A DNA stretch of 55,670 bases from Candidatus Phytoplasma meliae (GTDB lineage Bacteria > Bacillota_I > Bacilli_A > Acholeplasmatales > Acholeplasmataceae): contig NZ_JACAOD020000005.1 in the NCBI RefSeq assembly GCF_016876135.2, positions 1 through 55,670 on the forward strand. The letters are read 5' to 3'. A program made the translations under genes and the position numbers. Below, one piece after another: positions 1-10,061 of this stretch. The notes below the pieces were generated by a model. The model saw nothing but the letters and a program-made list of their open reading frames with translations, was not told where the DNA came from and made no database searches. Position 1 is the first letter of the stretch, and the number at the start of each line of letters is the position of its first letter.

Positions 1-1
1 A

Positions 2-1402
2 TTTGATTATAAGGTCAAAGTATCACTCCCTGATTTTGAAGCAAGAACAGCTATTTTAGCACTTCATGCAAAAAATAAAAAAGGAATAACCCATAAAAAT
101 ATAGAACAACTTGCTCAACAAACTCAAGGTTTAAGCGGCGCTCAATTAAAAGCTATTTTAAACGAAGCGGCTATTTTGCAAATAACTGGCAATTTTAAAG
201 AAATTAACGATGAATTAATAGCTAAAGCTAAAGATAATATTTTATTAGGGATTGCCAAAATTAATAAATATAATGAAGGTGAAAAAAAAGCTGTCGCTAT
301 TCATCAAGCTGCTAAAATAATAGCTAGCCAAGTGCACCAAACTCATTTCTTAAATTCAATTTCTTTAATTCCTCGATTTAATGATAAAATTTTAACTTTG
401 TTTCCCAAAAGCCAAAACCAAAATATTAAATTTAGTGATGTTTTGTTAAAAGAAATTATAGTAAATTTATCAGGAAAAGCGGCTGAAGAAGTTTTATTAG
501 AAAAAACTGTTGATAAAACTTGCCAAGATTTTCAAGAAGCTTTTCTTAAAGCTCAAGAATTAACTAATTTTAGTTATATCGCCATAAATGATAAGGATAA
601 GGATGATTACCAAAAGGAAATTATACAAAAATGTTTCAGTAACGCTAAAGCTTTAGTTTACAAAAAAAGAAATTTAATTCAAGAATTAGCCGATCAATTT
701 CAACTAAAAGAGATTACAACTGTAGACGAAATAGAAGATTTTCAAAAACATAATAGTTTTGGTTTTCAACTTGAAACCGATTCTAAACAAAAAAGAAAAT
801 GTAATCATTTAATAAATTTAATGTGTTTATTTTGCTTTTTCTTTATAATTATTTTATTGTTAATTGTCTTACTGAAAATCATTTGGTTTAAGTTTAAAAT
901 TAAAAACAAATTATTTATTGGCAACAAAAAAATTATATTATTGATAATAATTATCGCCAGTTTAATGTTTTCAATGATAACAATTATAAGCGAACTTAAT
1001 GATTATTTTAGTTTTTTACCATTTTATGAAAACAAAGATAAACTTATAAATGCTTCAGAGTTATTTTATAAAGTTGATCATTATGAAATTGAAAGAATGA
1101 CTTATATTACTAAAAACAGTTGGTTAGATGGATTACAATATATTATTGAATTACAAGATAAAAGCGGCAACTATTTTATTTGTAAATTAAAGCCCATGTC
1201 ACAAAACATCTTAGAACAAAAAATAGCTACTTTAAAGTTAAAAGATTTTAATTTCATTCATAACAATTATTTTGATTGGTTCAATTTATTAATTAAAATT
1301 GTAGTTCTTTGTTCTTCTTGTCTTTTTGCTGTTTATAGTTATTTTAATATGAAGCGGATTAGAAAACAATTAAATAATTCAAAATTAAGTGTTTTTAATT
1401 AA
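2..1402 (+). CDS. FtsH-like AAA protein, 3' part, zinc motif lost, extra C-terminal membrane module (truncated by window edge)
   Basis: The frame is open from base 2, so the gene enters from outside the window and the TTG at 176 is only an internal codon. The first residues match the end of the FtsH AAA domain (LPDFEARTAIL, then GLSGAQLKAILNEA), as in the two other FtsH-type genes here. In the M41 domain the HEXXH zinc motif is replaced by HQAAK at 302-316, so proteolysis should be lost, although the CQDFQ segment that normally holds the third ligand is recognisable. After the usual FtsH end the protein continues for about 215 residues with three predicted membrane helices (about residues 211-238, 251-272 and 372-392, counted from base 176) and a soluble segment between the last two. 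That segment resembles the N-terminal membrane/extracytoplasmic module of FtsH. It is the only complete-looking minus-strand exception at this end of the window. Family assignment is sure; function is inferred. Confidence 0.8.
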   Translation, partial: FDYKVKVSLPDFEARTAILALHAKNKKGITHKNIEQLAQQTQGLSGAQLKAILNEAAILQITGNFKEINDELIAKAKDNILLGIAKINKYNEGEKKAVAIHQAAKIIASQVHQTHFLNSISLIPRFNDKILTLFPKSQNQNIKFSDVLLKEIIVNLSGKAAEEVLLEKTVDKTCQDFQEAFLKAQELTNFSYIAINDKDKDDYQKEIIQKCFSNAKALVYKKRNLIQELADQFQLKEITTVDEIEDFQKHNSFGFQLETDSKQKRKCNHLINLMCLFCFFFIIILLLIVLLKIIWFKFKIKNKLFIGNKKIILLIIIIASLMFSMITIISELNDYFSFLPFYENKDKLINASELFYKVDHYEIERMTYITKNSWLDGLQYIIELQDKSGNYFICKLKPMSQNILEQKIATLKLKDFNFIHNNYFDWFNLLIKIVVLCSSCLFAVYSYFNMKRIRKQLNNSKLSVFN

Positions 1403-1408
1403 TAATTA

Positions 1409-1478
1409 ATTGTTTAAAATTATATAAAAAAACAAACTATTTTATAATAGTTTGTTTTTTTATATAATTTTAAACAAT
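1409..1478. terminator. Bidirectional terminator, 33-bp perfect hairpin
   Basis: Bases 1409-1441 are perfectly complementary to 1446-1478, leaving a four-base loop (ttat). The stem contains a run of seven A on one arm and seven T on the other. It lies between the stop codons of two converging genes, the FtsH-like gene (+) and gapA (-), so it can end transcription from both sides. The stem is much longer than is usual for a rho-independent terminator. Confidence 0.85.
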
Positions 1479-1485
1479 AAATAAA

Positions 1486-2493
1486 TTAAATTAAGCTTGC
1501 TACTTTATGCAACAATCTTACTAATTGATTAACATAACTCATTTCATTATCATACCAAGACATTAATTTAATAAATTTTGGATTATCTTTTAAAATTTGC
1601 AAAGTGTTAGCATCATATAAAGAACCATAAGTAGTTCCTACAACATCTGATGATACAATGGGATCTGTAATGAAAGCTAATGTTTCGTTAGCACTTTTTT
1701 TCAAAATAGTGTTAACTTCTTCTACAGTTACTTTCTTGTTTAATTCCGCTGTTAAATCAACTAAAGAACCTGTAATAGTAGGAACTCGAATTGCTGTGCC
1801 ATCTAATTTCCCTTTTAATTCAGGAATAACTAAACCAATAGCTTTAGCTGCCCCAGTAGAACTTGGAACTATATTAAAGGCAGCTGCTCTACCGCGTCGT
1901 GTCCAAATCCCTTTAGGGTGATTTTGATCTATTAAAGATTGATCGCCAGTATAACTGTGAACAGTAGTCATAAAAGCTTGTTTGATTCCAAAATGATCAT
2001 TTAATATTTTAACAATTGGCGCTAAACAGTTAGTAGTGCATGAAGCTCCACTGACAATTATATCATCTTTATTTAAGGTGTGATCATTAACATTATAAAC
2101 AATAGTTTTCACATCATCATTGGCAGGAGCACTAATTAAAACTTTGTTAGCGCCGGCTTTTAAATGTAAAGATGCTTTTTCTTTACTTGTGAAAAACCCT
2201 GTACATTCTAAAACGATATCAACTTTTAAAGAACCCCACGGTAAATCTTGAGGATTTTTTTCTTGGAATACAGGAATTTTTTGTCCCTCAACTACTAAAT
2301 AATTATCTTGATAACTAATATCATTTATTTTATAAGGTTTTTGCATGCTATCATATTTTAATAAATAAGAAATAGTTTCTAAATTTGCTAAATCATTAAT
2401 TGCTACTACTTGAAATTTAGGATTTCCAAAAATAAGACGAAAGGCTAATTTACCAATGCGACCAAACCCATTAATTGCTACTCGTACTTTCAT
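1486..2493 (-). CDS. gapA: Glyceraldehyde-3-phosphate dehydrogenase, type I
   Basis: This 335-residue protein oxidises glyceraldehyde 3-phosphate to 1,3-bisphosphoglycerate with NAD+ in glycolysis. The N-terminal Rossmann fold starts with INGFGRIGK. The catalytic cysteine sits in ASCTTNCLAP, and the downstream WYDNEMSY segment is typical of the family. Length is normal. The start ATG has an AGAGG ribosome-binding site. It is the last gene of a run that includes pgk just upstream (63 bp), so the two probably share a transcript. The following hairpin at 1409-1478 closes the unit. Confidence 0.97.
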   Translation of the reverse strand: MKVRVAINGFGRIGKLAFRLIFGNPKFQVVAINDLANLETISYLLKYDSMQKPYKINDISYQDNYLVVEGQKIPVFQEKNPQDLPWGSLKVDIVLECTGFFTSKEKASLHLKAGANKVLISAPANDDVKTIVYNVNDHTLNKDDIIVSGASCTTNCLAPIVKILNDHFGIKQAFMTTVHSYTGDQSLIDQNHPKGIWTRRGRAAAFNIVPSSTGAAKAIGLVIPELKGKLDGTAIRVPTITGSLVDLTAELNKKVTVEEVNTILKKSANETLAFITDPIVSSDVVGTTYGSLYDANTLQILKDNPKFIKLMSWYDNEMSYVNQLVRLLHKVASLI

Positions 2494-2556
2494 ATTTTTT
2501 AAACCTCTTTTTTATTTTTTTAAAATTAAAATTGTAACATTTTTTTAGTCAAAATA

Positions 2557-3759
2557 TTATTTGAATTCATTTGTAATGCAAGCTAATCCTGGCATTGGTT
2601 TTCCTTCTAAAAACTCTAAAAATGCCCCTCCACCAGTTGAAATATGACTAAAATGTTTTTCTAAACCAAATTTAAAAACAGCTGCTGCACTATCACCGCC
2701 ACCAATAATAGTGGTGGTTGTTGGAGGCAAATTGCTAATTATTTGAGCTAAAGACCGAGTTCCATGGCTAAATTTTTCAAATTCAAAAACACCTACAGGA
2801 CCATTCCAAACAATAGTTTTTGCTTTTTGCAAATAACTTTTGAAAAGTTCAACAGTTGTAGGGCCTATATCAAGTCCCATGAAATTATCAGGAATATTAA
2901 AATACTGATAAATAGAAGTTGGAGTATCTGAAGAAAATTCTTGACTACAAACAAAATCTTTAGGTAAAATTATTTTTTGACCTTCTGGAGACGCTAATAA
3001 CTGTTGAACTAAAGGTATTTTATCTTTTTCTAATAAACTAGTTCCAATGTTAAAACCTTGAGCTTTTAAAAAAGTATAACTCATACCGCCGCCAATTAAA
3101 AGATAATCAACTTTTTTTAAAAGATTTTTAATAAGTTCAATTTTATCCGATACTTTAGAACCGCCTAAAATAGCTACTAGTGGTCTTTGTGGTTGATTGA
3201 TAATTTTTTGAATGAAATTAATCTCTTTTTCAACTAAAAAGCCAAAACATTTTTCTTTAATGTTGGTGGCAATCCCAACATTAGAAGCATGAGTTCGATG
3301 GCAAGTTCCAAAAGCCTCATTGACAAAAACGTCTCCTAAAGAAGCCCAATATTTTCCTAATTCAGGATTATTTTTACTTTCTTTTTTTTGATTTAAATCT
3401 TCAAAACGAGTATTTTCCACAACCAAAACATCACCCGGAGATAAATTATTAATAGTTTGTTCTAAAAGAGGACCTTTAGTTTGAGGGACAAAAAATACTT
3501 TTTGATTTAAATAAAGAGATATTTTATCAGCTACCACTTGTAAACTAAAATGTTTTTTTTGAGATTCATCTTTGATGCGTCCTAAATGAGAAAAAATAAT
3601 AATTTTGCTTTTCTTTTGGATTAAATATTTTAGCGTCGGCAAAATAGCTTTAATTCTGTTATTATCTGTAATAATATTATTTTCTAAAGGAACATTTAAA
3701 TCTGCTCTTAATAACACTTTTTTATTAGCAACATTTAAATTGGTTAATGATAAATTCAT
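2557..3759 (-). CDS. pgk: Phosphoglycerate kinase
   Basis: The enzyme makes ATP from 1,3-bisphosphoglycerate. Family marks are LRADLNVPLENN near the N-terminus, the HLGR and RTHASN substrate-binding segments, GGSKVSDKI, and the C-terminal nucleotide site with GGGDSAAA and STGGGAFLEFLEG. I place the start at the ATG at 3759, giving 400 residues, because it is preceded by AAAGG and begins the conserved domain directly. The frame stays open upstream to 3831, but the 24 extra residues have no counterpart in the family. pgk lies between fba and gapA, one glycolytic cluster. Confidence 0.96.
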   Translation of the reverse strand: MNLSLTNLNVANKKVLLRADLNVPLENNIITDNNRIKAILPTLKYLIQKKSKIIIFSHLGRIKDESQKKHFSLQVVADKISLYLNQKVFFVPQTKGPLLEQTINNLSPGDVLVVENTRFEDLNQKKESKNNPELGKYWASLGDVFVNEAFGTCHRTHASNVGIATNIKEKCFGFLVEKEINFIQKIINQPQRPLVAILGGSKVSDKIELIKNLLKKVDYLLIGGGMSYTFLKAQGFNIGTSLLEKDKIPLVQQLLASPEGQKIILPKDFVCSQEFSSDTPTSIYQYFNIPDNFMGLDIGPTTVELFKSYLQKAKTIVWNGPVGVFEFEKFSHGTRSLAQIISNLPPTTTTIIGGGDSAAAVFKFGLEKHFSHISTGGGAFLEFLEGKPMPGLACITNEFK

Positions 3760-3858
3760 AACATAGGTACCTTTTAATTTGGAAAATGTTAAATATTGTT
3801 TTTCTTGTTTGCAAAATTTTGAATTCAACAAAGTTTTTTTAGCAAAACAAATATGAAA

Positions 3859-4725
3859 TTATGCCTTGTTGATGGAGCCAAAAAGAGATAATTTATGTTT
3901 CATTAACTCTTTAATAGCTAAAAAGCCAGGATTTAATAATTTACGAGGGTCAAATCCTTTATTGGTTAAGTCTTTTTTATCTTCAATATATTGTCTTGTT
4001 GCTTGAGCAAAAACTAATTGAAACTCTGTATTAACATTAATTTTTACCACCCCTAAAGAAATAGCTTTTTTGATCATGTCTTCTGCAATCCCAGTTCCTC
4101 CGTGAAGGACTAAAGGTGTTTTTTTGTTAGTTAATTCTCTAATTTTAGCAAAAATGTTAAAATCAAGACCAGACCAATTATCAGGATATTTTCCATGAAC
4201 ATTTCCAATTCCAGCAGCAAGCATATCTACCCCTAAATCAGCTATTTGTTTACATTCTTCAGGATCAGCTATTTCTCCTTGTCCAACGATGCCATCTTCT
4301 TCGCCACCAATGCCACCTACTTCTGCTTCTATTAAAAGGGATTTATCATGACATATTTTAGTCATTTCTTTAGTTTTGCGTAAGTTGGTTTCAAAATCAT
4401 AATGACTGCCATCAAACATAATTGAAGTAAAGCCAGCATCAATAGCTTTTAATCCACCATCATAAGAACCATGATCTAAATGAAGGATCACAGGAACAGA
4501 CACATTATAAAAAACATCTAGTTCTTTTACCATGGCAAAAACTGTTTTTAAACCTCCCATATATTTTGCGGCTCCCTCAGATACTCCTAAGATAACAGGA
4601 GATTTCAATTCTTCAGCTGTTTGTAAGGCTGCCTTGGCCCATTCTAAATTATTAATATTTACTTGAGCTATTGCGTATCCTTGTTGATGCGCCTTTAAAA
4701 TAATTTTTTTATCTGAAGTCAACAT
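3859..4725 (-). CDS. fba: Fructose-1,6-bisphosphate aldolase, class II
   Basis: This 288-residue zinc enzyme cleaves fructose 1,6-bisphosphate into dihydroxyacetone phosphate and glyceraldehyde 3-phosphate. The HLDHGS segment carries class II zinc-binding and catalytic residues. EAEVGGIGGEEDG, GNVHGKYP and VLHGGTGI are further family blocks, the last two lining the phosphate and metal site. An AAGG ribosome-binding site precedes the ATG. It is upstream of pgk and gapA in the same direction, 100 bp from the open frame of pgk. The length is that of bacterial GatY/FbaA proteins and no residue looks lost. Confidence 0.97.
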   Translation of the reverse strand: MLTSDKKIILKAHQQGYAIAQVNINNLEWAKAALQTAEELKSPVILGVSEGAAKYMGGLKTVFAMVKELDVFYNVSVPVILHLDHGSYDGGLKAIDAGFTSIMFDGSHYDFETNLRKTKEMTKICHDKSLLIEAEVGGIGGEEDGIVGQGEIADPEECKQIADLGVDMLAAGIGNVHGKYPDNWSGLDFNIFAKIRELTNKKTPLVLHGGTGIAEDMIKKAISLGVVKINVNTEFQLVFAQATRQYIEDKKDLTNKGFDPRKLLNPGFLAIKELMKHKLSLFGSINKA

Positions 4726-4931
4726 TTAACTACAACCTTTCTTATCTTGTATTTCATAAAATGAAAGTGACAAAATATGGATAAATTATTCTTTTTGATG
4801 GTTAACTTTTTTAATATTTTTAAAACATTATAATTCAAAAAATAAATCAACCAAATTATTTAACTAACAAATTTTAAAATTTGTTAAAAAACAATTCACA
4901 AATTAAATATTTTGATTATCTAAAAAAAATA

Positions 4932-5726
4932 TTAAACTAAACATTGTTTTTTTAAAAAATCATAAAATTTATTAGTATCAATGTGGGGAGCTAAAAGGGT
5001 GGAATTATCTCTAACTTCGGAACAATTAGTGTTGTCCATTCCTATACCAATATCAGCGTACTTCAACATATCAACATCATTATAACCATCTCCTACACAA
5101 ATTAATTGATGTTGGGGGTATAAGGATTTAATAAGTTCAATGCCACAAGTTTTATTAATTTTTTCAGGAACCAAATCTACACCACCTTCACTTCGCCAAT
5201 AATATATTTGTAAGTTTTTAAGGTCTTTGATAAATGCTTCTAGTTTTTCACGATTAGGTTCGAATAGCCAAATTTGATAAACATTATTGTATAGATGAAA
5301 TTGAGGATCCACTAAAGAATTTTTGCTAGTGCAATACATTTCTTGTAATGAAGCGGGGATTAAATCTTGCTTACTAGGGACAATTTCTTGATTCATCCCT
5401 GTTAAACCAATATGGATTTTGGCTTGATGAGCTTTTTGAATCAATTCTTTAACCACTTCTTTGTTAAAAGGTCGATCATCAATAATTTTGTCATTAACTT
5501 TTGTAAGACCGCCGTTAAATAAAATAAAATGTTTAAAGCAAGGGAGCAATTCCCCTAAAACATCGATTCTTTTTGTGTTTCTACCAGTAGCAATTCCTAA
5601 AATATTATTAGGATTTTGCGATAATTTTTTAATAGCTTCAGTAGTTTGAGAAAAAATCTTTTTATATTTAGAACTTAAAAGGGTTCCGTCAATATCAAAA
5701 AAAAACATCCTTTTTTGTTGTTGCAT
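4932..5726 (-). CDS. Cof-type HAD-superfamily phosphatase (copy 1)
   Basis: This 264-residue protein is a haloacid-dehalogenase-fold phosphohydrolase of the Cof/YidA type, which usually acts on sugar phosphates and similar small molecules. Motif I is FFDIDGTLLSSK near the N-terminus, and motif IV is CVGDGYNDVDML in the C-terminal third, with the C2 cap domain between. An AAGGAG site precedes the first ATG, so I keep that start and not the second ATG six codons later. A paralogue of almost the same length lies on the other strand at 44953-45753. Its place between tpiA and fba suggests, without proof, removal of sugar phosphates. The substrate cannot be read from sequence. Confidence 0.85.
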   Translation of the reverse strand: MQQQKRMFFFDIDGTLLSSKYKKIFSQTTEAIKKLSQNPNNILGIATGRNTKRIDVLGELLPCFKHFILFNGGLTKVNDKIIDDRPFNKEVVKELIQKAHQAKIHIGLTGMNQEIVPSKQDLIPASLQEMYCTSKNSLVDPQFHLYNNVYQIWLFEPNREKLEAFIKDLKNLQIYYWRSEGGVDLVPEKINKTCGIELIKSLYPQHQLICVGDGYNDVDMLKYADIGIGMDNTNCSEVRDNSTLLAPHIDTNKFYDFLKKQCLV

Positions 5727-5828
5727 TTTAAAAAACTCCTTATAATATTGCGATAAACAATGAAATTAAAATTAAAAAGTTAATAAATAAGTTTATTTTT
5801 GAAACAAGTCAAACATAAGAGGTTGAAA

Positions 5829-6635
5829 TTATTTTTTATTATGAAGCGTTTGCAAACGTGGAATAGAATATTGCAAAGCTATTTTAACAAAAGATAAAAA
5901 GTTTTCAGGTTCTAAAGCAGCTTTTCCTGCTAAAATACCATCAATATCTTTTTGTTCTAAAATGTTTTGAATATTTTCGGGAGAAACAGAACCACCATAA
6001 ATGATTCTTACAGTTTCTGATATTTGTTTTGAATATAAAGAGGCAATTTTATTTCTAATTTGCTTAATGGTATTATTAGCATCAACAGGACTAGCGCTTT
6101 TACCTGTGCCAATAGCCCAAATAGGTTCATAAGCAATGGTTATTTTATCCATTGATTCAAGGGAAACACCTTGTAAAGCTTGAGTTAATTGTTGTTCTAA
6201 AAAGAGTTTAGTTTGATTTTGCTCTCTAATGGTTAAAGTTTCTCCTAAGCATAAAACAGGATATAAATCGTTTTGAAGAGCTAGTAACAATTTTTTATTA
6301 ATTAATTGATTTGTTTCTTGGAAACGCTCTCTTCTTTCGCTATGACCTAATAAAACACATTGGACCCCTAAAGATTTTAAATTAAGAGGGGAGATTTCTC
6401 CTGTAAAAGGGCCTTCATTTTCATAAAACATATTTTGAGCACCAATTTTTAAATTAGGGCCTTGATTTTGAACTAAAACATCTAACAAAGTAGCTTGGGC
6501 AAAAAGCATAGTTTCTACTTTGGTTATATCCGGAATTAAAACATTAATTTTTTGAATAAACTTTAAAGCTTCATTTTTGTTTTTATACATCTTCCAATTA
6601 CCTGCGATAATCTTGGTTCTTTGATGATAATTCAT
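5829..6635 (-). CDS. tpiA: Triosephosphate isomerase
   Basis: The enzyme interconverts dihydroxyacetone phosphate and glyceraldehyde 3-phosphate. The N-terminal catalytic lysine is in AGNWKMYKN, the histidine electrophile in LLGHSERRE, and the catalytic glutamate in [12 protein letters not shown]. The phosphate-binding end [11 protein letters not shown] is also present. At 268 residues it is slightly longer than the 250-255 residue norm because of a C-terminal extension. An AAGGAG site lies before the ATG. It heads the glycolytic group fba-pgk-gapA, with a Cof phosphatase gene between. Confidence 0.97.
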   Translation of the reverse strand: MNYHQRTKIIAGNWKMYKNKNEALKFIQKINVLIPDITKVETMLFAQATLLDVLVQNQGPNLKIGAQNMFYENEGPFTGEISPLNLKSLGVQCVLLGHSERRERFQETNQLINKKLLLALQNDLYPVLCLGETLTIREQNQTKLFLEQQLTQALQGVSLESMDKITIAYEPIWAIGTGKSASPVDANNTIKQIRNKIASLYSKQISETVRIIYGGSVSPENIQNILEQKDIDGILAGKAALEPENFLSFVKIALQYSIPRLQTLHNKK

Positions 6636-6924
6636 AAAATAACTCCTTTTTATGTTAATTTTTTGTAAAAAGATAAATTATTTTAAACAAATGAATTTAC
6701 TTCGTTGATTTGCTGACGAAAGTCTATATCTATAAACATAAAATAGTGAAAAAAACATTTAATATAAATTTGAATAAATCATTTATGTTGCAAGGATATG
6801 AAGCAATCAAACGATAAAAAAAGAGCAATAAAGAAAACAAAAAAAGAAATTTTAATATAAATCACTCACAAATAAGATTATATCATAATTTCAACAAAGG
6901 AAAAGGTATTAAATTATATACAAA

Positions 6925-7842
6925 TCAAGGTGATGAAAAATAAACTTCAAAAATAGGGGAGAGGGAGGATGACACAAAAAAAAGAAAAAGGGCAAAAAAA
7001 GAAGTAAATATCCAAGAATCAAAGCGATCTAACAAACCACCATGTCCTGGTAAAAAATTGCCAAAATCTTTAATATTATATTCTCTTTTAAATTTAGAAG
7101 CAAGTAAATCGCTGATTTGAGAAACAATGGAAATTAAAAAAGCAAATATAAAAAATAAAGGAAAATGTTTAATTTGGAAATTCGAGTTGAAGAGGGATGT
7201 TATCAAGAAAAAAAGAAGAGTAGCCAAAGGCGAGCCAAAAGTCCCTAAAATAGCTCCTTTTTTTGTTTTTTTAGGACTTAATTGCGGAGCCAAAAGTCCT
7301 AGATTTAAAAATGGGAAAAGTTTGTGAAAACGAGCGAAAAAAGCGAAAGAATCAGTTAAAACAACAATTAACACAAAAAAAAGTAAATATGGGAGGGGCG
7401 CTAAAATTAAAGTTAAAAGAGATGCCATCCCACCACCAACATAAATCATAATTAAAAAAGTTTTACTAATATCTGAAGTGTTGTAAGAAGGTAAAAACAC
7501 AAAAACCAATAAAAACAAAATGAAAGGATAAAACAAAAGAAAAAAGGATAATTTTGATTTGTTTTCAAAAATAAATAATTGGCCCAAAGAAGGAAAGAAA
7601 TCAAATGCAATCAAAACACTGATAAAAAATAATAAGGTGAATAAAAAGACTACCCAAAAACGAGTCCAAAATTGATTTTTATGAGTTTTGCTATGGGAAT
7701 GATGAAATAAAATTAACATTTCTTGTGTGCCTTTGATGGTTAAAGGAAGAAATGTTATAATTTTCATATTACGAGGTAAACAATAAAAGAAGAAGGAACA
7801 TAATACCAAAACACAAGCAGTTATTATTCTCTTTTTTATCAT
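6925..7842 (-). CDS. cdsA: Phosphatidate cytidylyltransferase (CDP-diacylglycerol synthase)
   Basis: This integral membrane enzyme makes CDP-diacylglycerol from CTP and phosphatidic acid, the branch point of phospholipid synthesis. The protein is 305 residues with about seven or eight hydrophobic helices. The C-terminal block KDFGNFLPGHGGLLDRFD matches the CdsA family signature, including the metal-binding DRFD. The N-terminal half is poorly conserved and very rich in Phe and Leu. It is the last gene of the tsf-pyrH-frr-cdsA run, an order common in Firmicutes and Mollicutes. The substrate cannot be refined further. Confidence 0.9.
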   Translation of the reverse strand: MIKKRIITACVLVLCSFFFYCLPRNMKIITFLPLTIKGTQEMLILFHHSHSKTHKNQFWTRFWVVFLFTLLFFISVLIAFDFFPSLGQLFIFENKSKLSFFLLFYPFILFLLVFVFLPSYNTSDISKTFLIMIYVGGGMASLLTLILAPLPYLLFFVLIVVLTDSFAFFARFHKLFPFLNLGLLAPQLSPKKTKKGAILGTFGSPLATLLFFLITSLFNSNFQIKHFPLFFIFAFLISIVSQISDLLASKFKREYNIKDFGNFLPGHGGLLDRFDSWIFTSFFALFLFFVSSSLSPIFEVYFSSP

Positions 7843-7875
7843 AAAAACCCCCCCTATTTAGTGATTATAAAAAAA

Positions 7876-8430
7876 TTAAACTTTTAAAAGCTCTTTATTT
7901 TTATTAACAGTTTCATTATTGATAATTTTAATATTTTTATCAGTTAAAATTTGAATTTTATTTAAACTTAAAGTTTCTAAATCTTTAGTAAGTGCCATTT
8001 TTTTAATTTTATCATTACCATCACGACGAATATTTCTAATCGCTACTTTGGTTTTTTCAGCTATTTTTTCAACTTCTTTCATTAAAGCTTTTCTTTTTTC
8101 TTCAGTTGGCTTAGGAAAAATAAGTCTTAAAACAACACCATCTGTTTCAGGAGTGATTCCTAAATCAGAAGCTAAAATTGATTTTTTAATAGCTGGAATT
8201 AAAGTTTTTTCATATGGTTTAATGTTCAATTGATTGCCTTCAGAAACACTAATTGAAGCTAATGTTTTTAAAGAAGTGGGTATTCCATAATAATTAACAG
8301 TTAATTTATTTAAAATATTAGGATTCGCCGTTCCAGTGCGAATATCAGCAAAATTTTTGAACATAATGTTTTGGGCTTGTAACATTTTATTATCGATTAA
8401 TGCAAGAATTTCTTGAGTTTGTTGTTCCAT
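7876..8430 (-). CDS. frr: Ribosome recycling factor
   Basis: This 184-residue factor works with EF-G to split the post-termination ribosome. The family pattern is visible: [17 protein letters not shown] near the N-terminus, [10 protein letters not shown] in the middle, and [11 protein letters not shown] in the second long helix. Length is typical. The gene starts two bases after the pyrH stop, so the two are translationally coupled, and cdsA follows 33 bp downstream. Nothing unusual is seen. Confidence 0.96.
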   Translation of the reverse strand: MEQQTQEILALIDNKMLQAQNIMFKNFADIRTGTANPNILNKLTVNYYGIPTSLKTLASISVSEGNQLNIKPYEKTLIPAIKKSILASDLGITPETDGVVLRLIFPKPTEEKRKALMKEVEKIAEKTKVAIRNIRRDGNDKIKKMALTKDLETLSLNKIQILTDKNIKIINNETVNKNKELLKV

Positions 8431-8432
8431 CT

Positions 8433-9152
8433 TTATGAATCTCCTTTTGAACTAATAATAGTGCCAATTTCTTTTTGTAAAACCGCTTTTTTAATATTTC
8501 CTGATTGAAGCATATTAAAAACGACAATATCAATATCATTTTCTAAACAAAGAGAAGCGGCCGTAATATCCATAACAGCAAGTCTTTGTGATAAAATTTG
8601 CTCATGTTTCATAGTTTTTAACAAAATAGCATCATTGTGTTTTTTCGGATCTTTATTATAAACCCCTTCAATATTATTTTTAGCCATTAAAATGATATCA
8701 ATATGTAATTCAGCAGCTCTTAAAGCGGCAGCAGTATCGGTTGAAAAATAAGGAGATCCAGCTCCTGCTCCCAAAATAACTACTCTCCCTTTTTCTAAAT
8801 GACGAATAGCTTTACGACGGATATAAGGTTCTGCCACCGCAGAAACAGGGAAAGCAGTCATAACGCGTGTAATTGTTTGGGTTTGTTCTAAAGCATCTTG
8901 TAAAGCTAAAGAATTCATAATAGTTCCTAGCATTCCCATGTAATCAGCTTGAGAACGATCCATTCCTAATTCTTCTCCGATACGACCGCGCCAAAGATTA
9001 CCTGCTCCTACAATAATAGCGATTTGAACCCCTAAGTCTTTAATTTCTTTAATTTCTAAAGCAATTTTTTTAATAGTTAGAGGATCGATGCCATAAGGGG
9101 AGTTCCCTTTCAGGGATTCGCCGCTTAATTTTAAAAGAATTTTTTTATACAT
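8433..9152 (-). CDS. pyrH: UMP kinase
   Basis: This 239-residue bacterial UMP kinase phosphorylates UMP to UDP. It belongs to the amino-acid-kinase fold and not to the P-loop NMP kinases. Marks are [10 protein letters not shown] at the N-terminus, the VGAGNLWRG glycine-rich segment, [19 protein letters not shown], and VYNKDPKK in the C-terminal half. In a cell that must import nucleosides it supplies UTP and CTP, the latter used by CdsA two genes downstream. It overlaps closely with frr (2-bp gap) and follows tsf by about 80 bp. Confidence 0.96.
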   Translation of the reverse strand: MYKKILLKLSGESLKGNSPYGIDPLTIKKIALEIKEIKDLGVQIAIIVGAGNLWRGRIGEELGMDRSQADYMGMLGTIMNSLALQDALEQTQTITRVMTAFPVSAVAEPYIRRKAIRHLEKGRVVILGAGAGSPYFSTDTAAALRAAELHIDIILMAKNNIEGVYNKDPKKHNDAILLKTMKHEQILSQRLAVMDITAASLCLENDIDIVVFNMLQSGNIKKAVLQKEIGTIISSKGDS

Positions 9153-9233
9153 GCCAAAACCTTATTTCATGAACCTTGAAAAAATAATTTCGAAGGTTTA
9201 TTTTTTTCTTTTTAAAAAAAATAATTACCATCA

Positions 9234-10061
9234 TTAATTAGTGATTGCCCAACGAATAAAATAGGTAACATCTGTTTGATTTTTTTTTAGATAATCTTTT
9301 ATTTTTTGTTTAGGGTTTTTAATAAAAAATTGTTCTAACAAACAATGGTCTCTTAAAACCTTGTTTAAACGTTCTTGCACTATTTTATCTAAAATATGTA
9401 ATGGTTTTTTATCTAAAAATTCTTTTTCGGTTTGGTTTTGTAAAATATTTTTTTCTAACTTTATAAATTGAGGATCAATTTGATCAAAGGTTAAAAATTT
9501 CGGTTCTACTGCTGCTATATGCATAGCAATATCTTCAGCAATTAAAGGACAATTGTTTTTAAGAATGGTTAAAACAGAAATCCGCCCTCCTTGATGTTTG
9601 TAAGTTCCAAAACATTCTTGATCTTTTTTAGTAATTTTTAAAACTCGTTTAAGAGTAATTGTTTCTCCTAAAATAGATATTTTTTCTAAAATCAAATCTT
9701 TTATTTTTTTATTTTGATATGTAGCAGATAAAATATCTTCTACTGTTTGTAGTTGTTTTTGAAGAATTGTTTTTCCTATGGTGTCAACTAATTGTTGAAA
9801 GTGTTCGTTTTTAGCGACAAAATCAGTTTCTGAATTTAATTCATATAAAAAAGCATTATTTTGATCAATAACAATATTAATCAATCCTTCAGCAGTAATG
9901 CGGTGTTGTTTTTGAGATGCTTTAATAATTCCTTTTTCTCTTAACAAAACAATTGCTTTTTCAATATTTCCTAAGGTTTTTTCTAAAGATTTTTTACACT
10001 CAATCATACTTGCATGAGTTTTTTGACGCAATTCTTTAATCATGTCTATTGTAATTTTCAT
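9234..10061 (-). CDS. tsf: Translation elongation factor Ts
   Basis: EF-Ts recycles EF-Tu by releasing GDP. The 275-residue protein has the N-terminal UBA-like domain ([20 protein letters not shown]) and the core TDFVAKN motif that contacts EF-Tu. The C-terminal part is divergent and lysine rich, common in Mollicutes. A consensus promoter at 10249-10278 lies between rpsB and tsf, so the gene can be transcribed apart from rpsB although the two are in the conserved order. An AAAAGGAG ribosome-binding site precedes the ATG. Confidence 0.95.
   Translation of the reverse strand: MKITIDMIKELRQKTHASMIECKKSLEKTLGNIEKAIVLLREKGIIKASQKQHRITAEGLINIVIDQNNAFLYELNSETDFVAKNEHFQQLVDTIGKTILQKQLQTVEDILSATYQNKKIKDLILEKISILGETITLKRVLKITKKDQECFGTYKHQGGRISVLTILKNNCPLIAEDIAMHIAAVEPKFLTFDQIDPQFIKLEKNILQNQTEKEFLDKKPLHILDKIVQERLNKVLRDHCLLEQFFIKNPKQKIKDYLKKNQTDVTYFIRWAITN

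Noticed and set aside
4866..4885. 20-base perfect palindrome AACAAATTTTAAAATTTGTT as terminator or operator
   Set aside because: Nearly pure AT palindromes of this size are common here; there is no T tract after it in the direction of the adjacent gene and no second copy.
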